From Frankiales bacterium (lineage in GTDB: Bacteria > Actinomycetota > Actinomycetes > Mycobacteriales > Jatrophihabitantaceae): 5,288 nt of DNA. Below the pieces are notes generated by a model. It made no database searches. It saw only the letters and a program-made list of their open reading frames with translations, and was not told where the DNA came from. Shown here piece after piece: positions 1-5,288 of the stretch (position 1 is the stretch's first letter; every line of letters begins with the position of its first letter). The stretch spans positions 1 to 5,288 of the forward strand of contig JAOPUY010000046.1 in NCBI GenBank assembly GCA_025963265.1, given 5' to 3'. The position numbers were made by a program, and so were the translations under genes.

Positions 1-1245
1 GCCGGGGCTCGTCGGCGTGACGATGAGGTCCACCCCGGCGAAGGCCGCCGTGAAGTCCTGCGCGATGAGCGTGCGGACCTTCTGGGCGCCCGCGTAGTAC
101 GCGTCGTAGAAGCCCGAGGACAGCGCATAGGTGCCGATGATGATCCGGCGCTTGACCTCCGGGCCGAAGCCGGCGTCGCGGGTCAGCGACATCACGTCCT
201 CGAGGGAGTTCACCCCGTCATCGCCCACCCGAAGCCCGTACCGCACGGCGTCGAAGCGGGCCAGGTTCGAGGAGCACTCGCTCGGCGCGATCAGGTAGTA
301 AGCCGCCAACGCGTAATCGAAGTTGGGGCAGCTCACCTCGACGATCTCGGCTCCGAGCTTGGACAGCGTCTGCACGGCGGCGTTGAACGAGTCCAGCACG
401 CCCTGCTGATAACCGCCGCCGGCGCCGGTGAGCTCGGTGACGATGCCGACCCGGACGCCCCGCAGATCGCCCTGGGCCCCCGCTCTCGCCGCGGCCACCA
501 CGTCCGGCCCGGCTTGCGGGATCGAGGTCGAGTCGAGCGGGTCGTGCCCGGCGATCACCGAGTGCAGCAGCGCCGTGTCGAGCACCGTGCGCCCGAACGG
601 ACCGGCCTGGTCGAGAGAGGATGAGAAGGCGATCAGGCCGTAGCGGCTGACCGCTCCGTACGTCGGCTTGTGCCCGACGATCCCGGTGACGGCCGCTGGC
701 TGCCGGATCGAGCCGCCGGTGTCGGTGCCGATGGACAGCGGAGCCTCGAAGGCGGCCACCGCGGCGGACGAGCCGCCCGAGGAGCCGCCGGGGACCCGCG
801 AGAGATCCCAGGGGTTGTGGGTCGGGTGGTACGCCGAGTTCTCCGTCGAGGAGCCCATGGCGAACTCGTCCATGTTCGTCTTGCCGAGCATGACGATGCC
901 GGACTCGAGCACCCGTGAGGTCACCGTGGCGTCATACGGCGGGATCCAGCCCTGCAGGATCTTCGAGCCGGACGTCGTCGGCAGCCCTTTGGTGACCACC
1001 ACGTCCTTCATCGCCAGCGGAACCCCGGCCAGCGGCCCGAGCGCCTCGCCGGCGGCGCGGCGGGCGTCGACCGCCGCCGCGGCTTTGAGGGCTCCGGCCT
1101 CATCGACGTGCAGAAAGGCCCGTACTTCGCCGTCGACCGCGGCGATCCGGTCGAGGTGGGCTTGGGCGACTTCGACCGCGCTGGCCGTGCCGTCGGCGAT
1201 GGCCGCCGCCGTGCTGGCGGCGTCGAGCTCGTGAAGGGCGGACAT
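1..1245 (-). CDS. gatA: Aspartyl/glutamyl-tRNA amidotransferase subunit A (3' end cut by window edge)
   Basis: GatA is the amidase subunit of GatCAB. It releases ammonia from glutamine, which GatB uses to amidate mischarged Glu-tRNA(Gln) or Asp-tRNA(Asn) in the cytoplasm. The visible 415 residues read as an amidase-signature enzyme with its whole catalytic triad. Lys80 lies in PLAMKDVV, the cis-Ser is Ser155 in [11 protein letters not shown], and the nucleophile is Ser179 in [12 protein letters not shown]. The tRNA-amidotransferase signature [18 protein letters not shown] lies at about 315-332, and [12 protein letters not shown] at about 360-371. The frame is still open at position 1, within IVTPTSPG, so about 80 residues are missing compared with the usual 485-500. 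The ATG start is fixed by an AGGAGG seven bases upstream, inside the end of gatC, two bases after the gatC stop. One oddity is His192 in GHKPTYG, where homologues I recall have a hydrophobic or small residue. Triad assignment is by family knowledge; identity is very secure. Confidence 0.97.
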   Translation of the reverse strand, partial: MSALHELDAASTAAAIADGTASAVEVAQAHLDRIAAVDGEVRAFLHVDEAGALKAAAAVDARRAAGEALGPLAGVPLAMKDVVVTKGLPTTSGSKILQGWIPPYDATVTSRVLESGIVMLGKTNMDEFAMGSSTENSAYHPTHNPWDLSRVPGGSSGGSSAAVAAFEAPLSIGTDTGGSIRQPAAVTGIVGHKPTYGAVSRYGLIAFSSSLDQAGPFGRTVLDTALLHSVIAGHDPLDSTSIPQAGPDVVAAARAGAQGDLRGVRVGIVTELTGAGGGYQQGVLDSFNAAVQTLSKLGAEIVEVSCPNFDYALAAYYLIAPSECSSNLARFDAVRYGLRVGDDGVNSLEDVMSLTRDAGFGPEVKRRIIIGTYALSSGFYDAYYAGAQKVRTLIAQDFTAAFAGVDLIVTPTSPG

Positions 1246-1247
1246 GG

Positions 1248-1559
1248 CTATTCCTCCTCGCCGAGGATGCGCGGCACCCGGAACCGGTCGTCCTCGACCG
1301 CCGGGGCGCCCGCGAGGATCTCGGCGCGTGGCAGGGACGGCACGACCCGGTCGGGGCGCACGACGTTGACGAGCGGGACCGCATGCGAGGTCGGCGGGAT
1401 GTCGGCGGCGGCGACCTCGCCGATCCGGGCGACCGCGGCCAAGATCACGTCCAGCTGGCCGGCGAACAGATCGAGTTCATCGTCGGTCACGGCCAGTCGG
1501 GCCAGTTTCGCCAGATGAGCGACATCGTCGCGAGTGAGGTTCGTGCGTTCGTCAGACAC
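1248..1559 (-). CDS. gatC: Aspartyl/glutamyl-tRNA amidotransferase subunit C
   Basis: GatC is the small subunit that wraps between GatA and GatB and stabilises the GatCAB amidotransferase. The product is 103 residues, slightly above the usual 95-100. The N-terminal helical part holds [20 protein letters not shown] (residues 8-27). The C-terminal part holds the family signatures [16 protein letters not shown] (57-72) and [15 protein letters not shown] (85-99), ending in GEEE. The start chosen is GTG at 1559, just before SDERTNLT. The frame stays open further upstream, to about 1829, but that stretch runs through intergenic DNA and opposite the ACT gene and has no GatC-like sequence. There is no Shine-Dalgarno before the GTG, but a TAGACT box lies eight bases upstream, which fits leaderless translation. 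gatA follows after two bases, so they are co-transcribed. Family assignment is secure; the start is likely. Confidence 0.95.
   Translation of the reverse strand: MSDERTNLTRDDVAHLAKLARLAVTDDELDLFAGQLDVILAAVARIGEVAAADIPPTSHAVPLVNVVRPDRVVPSLPRAEILAGAPAVEDDRFRVPRILGEEE
1253..1258 (-). promoter_or_regulatory. Shine-Dalgarno of gatA inside the gatC 3' end
   Basis: A perfect AGGAGG on the minus strand lies seven bases before the gatA ATG. It is built from the last Glu codons of gatC (GAG GAG GAA, then TAG), so the GatC C-terminus and the gatA ribosome-binding site share bases. It fixes the gatA start and suggests translational coupling. Confidence 0.85.
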
Positions 1560-1567
1560 GACTAGTG

Positions 1568-1573
1568 AGTCTA
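1568..1573 (-). promoter_or_regulatory. Candidate -10 box of the gatCA operon (TAGACT)
   Basis: TAGACT on the minus strand fits the actinobacterial TAnnnT -10 pattern and ends eight bases before the gatC GTG. A transcript from it would start at or within about two bases of the GTG, giving a leaderless or near-leaderless mRNA, which would explain the missing Shine-Dalgarno. A second TAnnnT, TACTCT at 1588-1593, is an alternative that would give a leader of about 22 bases. No convincing -35 is visible for either. This is pattern inference only. Confidence 0.4.
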
Positions 1574-1634
1574 GGGCGTCGGGCTCTAGAGTACGTCGCG
1601 GGCCGAGCCAGGGTGGGGCCCGATGGATCGCGTG

Positions 1635-1674
1635 GCCGGTAACCGGCGCCACATCGCTACCCGGGGTAACAGGC
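1635..1674. repeat. Two small palindromes with a GGTAAC(C/A)GGC direct repeat (operator candidate)
   Basis: GCCGGTAACCGGC (1635-1647) is a perfect palindrome with 6-base arms and a central A. TACCCGGGGTA (1658-1668) is a perfect palindrome with 5-base arms. The decamer GGTAACCGGC (1638-1647) recurs as GGTAACAGGC (1665-1674), nine of ten bases equal and 27 bases apart. The block lies about 30-69 bases before the ACT start and 76-115 bases before the gatC start, a position where a regulator could act on either gene. In DNA this GC-rich, short G/C palindromes also arise by chance, so function is speculative. Confidence 0.35.
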
Positions 1675-1689
1675 AAGATACATCGGGTT

Positions 1690-1695
1690 GGGAGG
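1690..1695 (+). promoter_or_regulatory. Shine-Dalgarno of the ACT-domain gene
   Basis: GGGAGG, eight bases before the GTG at 1704, is a strong ribosome-binding site. It decides the start against two in-frame ATGs: one at 1623, which has no such site, and one at 1716, which would be 20 bases away. Confidence 0.8.
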
Positions 1696-1703
1696 ATGCA
1701 GCC

Positions 1704-2363
1704 GTGTCGTTCCTTATGAGAGTTGTCCTGCCTGACCGCCCCGGTGCCCTGGGGGCGGTCGCCACGGCGCTGGGCGAAGCCGGCGGTGACATCCTGAGCG
1801 TCGACATCGTCGAGCGCACGCCCGGCCACGCGACGGACGACTTGGTGGTGGAACTGCCGGCCGACAAGCTGGCCGACTCCCTGGTGACGGCGGCCTCGAG
1901 CGTCGAGGGGGTGCGAGTCGAGTCAATCCGTCCCTACGCCGGCACCATCGACCCCTTCCGCGAGCTCGAGCTGCTCGAGAAGCTGGCGGCCAACCACGAC
2001 GACGCGACCTCGATCCTGGCCGATGGCGTCTGCCGGCTGTTCCGGGCCAGCTGGGCGCTGGTGCTGTCTGAGCCCGACGGCGAGCACCGCCCGGCCCCGG
2101 TGTTGGCTCGCAGCCCCGCCGCGCCGGAGATCGAGGAGCTGGAAACCCCCTGGTGGCCACCTTCGCCGGCCCGGCCGTTGAGCGCGGAAGAGGAGTGGGC
2201 GCCGGCTGACTGGGCCGCGCTGGGGACCGAGCTGGCGGTCGTCCCACTCGGCGCGCAAGCGGCGATCTTGGTCGGGCGGCCCGCGCTGCGCTGGCTGGCC
2301 AGCGAGATCATGCGCATGTCGCACCTGAGCTCGATCGCCTCCACCGTCTTGGAACCGCGCTGA
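1704..2363 (+). CDS. ACT-domain protein with GAF-like C-terminal region
   Basis: This is a predicted cytoplasmic protein of 219 residues with no signal peptide or membrane segment. Residues 3-78 form an ACT domain with the expected strand-helix-strand-strand-helix-strand order. [17 protein letters not shown] (7-23) gives the first strand, the ligand loop DRPG and the first helix. [12 protein letters not shown] (27-38) and DDLVVELP (45-52) are the next strands. VRVESIRPY (70-78) closes the fold. ACT domains of this kind usually bind amino acids and act as sensors. Residues 87-219 are less clear. [20 protein letters not shown], then [23 protein letters not shown] and the long final helix [12 protein letters not shown] (from about 194) resemble a divergent GAF domain, which is my inference. 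There is no catalytic domain. The gene runs alone on plus between two minus-strand units. It appears equivalent to M. tuberculosis Rv3013, judged from memory by position and domain. Ligand and target are unknown. Confidence 0.88.
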   Translation: MSFLMRVVLPDRPGALGAVATALGEAGGDILSVDIVERTPGHATDDLVVELPADKLADSLVTAASSVEGVRVESIRPYAGTIDPFRELELLEKLAANHDDATSILADGVCRLFRASWALVLSEPDGEHRPAPVLARSPAAPEIEELETPWWPPSPARPLSAEEEWAPADWAALGTELAVVPLGAQAAILVGRPALRWLASEIMRMSHLSSIASTVLEPR

Positions 2364-2371
2364 GCTGCGTG

Positions 2372-2392
2372 CTTCCAGCCGCGTTCTGGGAG
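2372..2392 (+). terminator. Hairpin just after the ACT gene stop
   Basis: CTTCCAG (2372-2378) and CTGGGAG (2386-2392) form a 7-bp stem with one G-T wobble and a 7-base loop, starting eight bases after the ACT stop codon. No T-run follows, so it is not a canonical intrinsic terminator. It could help end the plus-strand transcript or protect its 3' end. Confidence 0.4.
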
Positions 2393-2432
2393 TGAATTAC
2401 TCGCCTGGACGCGGCGAGAGCGAGCAATTCAC
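2392..2432. terminator. Long inverted repeat between convergent genes, candidate bidirectional terminator
   Basis: GTGAATTACTCG (2392-2403) and CGAGCAATTCAC (2421-2432) are 12-base arms pairing at 11 positions, with a 17-base spacer. The single mismatch is A-C in the plus-strand RNA but G-U in the minus-strand RNA, so the stem is fully paired only in the ligA direction. A competing shorter hairpin is CTCGCC (2400-2405) with GGCGAG (2413-2418). The position between converging stop codons fits transcription termination from both sides, but no T-run follows on either strand. The AT-rich arms inside GC-rich DNA could also mark a dispersed intergenic repeat. Confidence 0.55.
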
Positions 2433-2449
2433 GCACGGAACGCCCGTGC
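2433..2449 (-). terminator. Hairpin just after the ligA stop
   Basis: GCACGG (2433-2438) and CCGTGC (2444-2449) form a perfect 6-bp stem with a 5-base loop, about 19 bases beyond the ligA stop codon on the minus strand. It abuts the larger inverted repeat directly, so the ligA transcript would meet two hairpins in a row. There is no T-run. Confidence 0.4.
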
Positions 2450-2468
2450 CACTAGCCCGCCGGCCCGG

Positions 2469-5288
<2,820 letters not shown>

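Larger units (their letters stand above)
1560..1703. other. Divergent intergenic region between gatC and the ACT gene
   Basis: These 144 bases must carry the promoters of both the gatCA operon and the ACT gene. The gatC-proximal part has three CTAG tetramers (1562-1565, 1571-1574, 1586-1589) and the palindrome CTCTAGAG (1584-1591). The ACT-proximal part has two short palindromes and a direct repeat, listed separately. I see no tRNA, small ORF with support, or riboswitch here. No clear -10/-35 pair is visible for the ACT gene. Confidence 0.7.

Noticed and set aside
668..1234. Long plus-strand open frame of 188 codons opposite gatA
   Set aside because: It lies fully antisense to well-conserved GatA sequence, has low-complexity Ala/Ser-rich translation and no recognisable domain. 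Such frames are common in high-GC coding DNA.
1623..1703. N-terminal extension of the ACT protein from ATG 1623
   Set aside because: The extra 27 residues are unlike an ACT protein start, run through the palindromic promoter region, and lack a Shine-Dalgarno. GTG 1704 has a strong one and begins exactly at the ACT domain.
1560..1829. N-terminal extension of GatC upstream of GTG 1559
   Set aside because: The frame is open, but the translation is not GatC-like and would overlap the divergent ACT gene. Known GatC proteins are about 100 residues.

Overview
This is a compact high-GC stretch with GTG/TTG starts and strong G/C bias at third codon positions. It suggests an actinobacterium. The protein details agree: LigA carries [18 protein letters not shown], a variant I recall from mycobacterial LigA. 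From memory, the gene order also matches the Mycobacterium tuberculosis Rv3011c-Rv3015c block (gatA, gatC, an ACT-domain protein on the other strand, ligA, a MetE-like protein). The genus cannot be fixed from the sequence alone.

Layout, left to right. Positions 1-1245 (minus) hold most of gatA, cut at the left edge and lacking about 80 C-terminal residues. Positions 1248-1559 (minus) hold gatC, complete and two bases upstream of gatA, so the two form an operon. Positions 1560-1703 are a divergent intergenic region with a -10-like box for gatC, three CTAG tetramers, two small palindromes and a 10-bp direct repeat. Positions 1704-2363 (plus) hold an ACT-domain protein of 219 residues with a GAF-like second half. 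Positions 2364-2468 separate two convergent genes and are almost filled by three adjoining inverted repeats. Positions 2469-4550 (or up to 4580) hold ligA on minus. Positions 4585 to the right edge (minus) hold the C-terminal two thirds of a cobalamin-independent methionine synthase-like (UROD/MetE superfamily) protein.

Functionally, gatC and gatA encode two subunits of the tRNA-dependent amidotransferase that makes Gln-tRNA(Gln) and/or Asn-tRNA(Asn); gatB is not in view. ligA is the essential replicative and repair NAD+-dependent DNA ligase. The ACT protein and the MetE-like protein have no established role; both may relate to amino-acid sensing or metabolism, but this rests on domain type only.

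This is an ordinary housekeeping region and I see no new multi-gene system, mobile element, CRISPR array or RNA gene. The most interesting points are the ACT/GAF-like protein inserted between two essential loci, the altered metal site of the MetE-like protein, possible leaderless starts for gatC and ligA, and the dense hairpins between the convergent genes.
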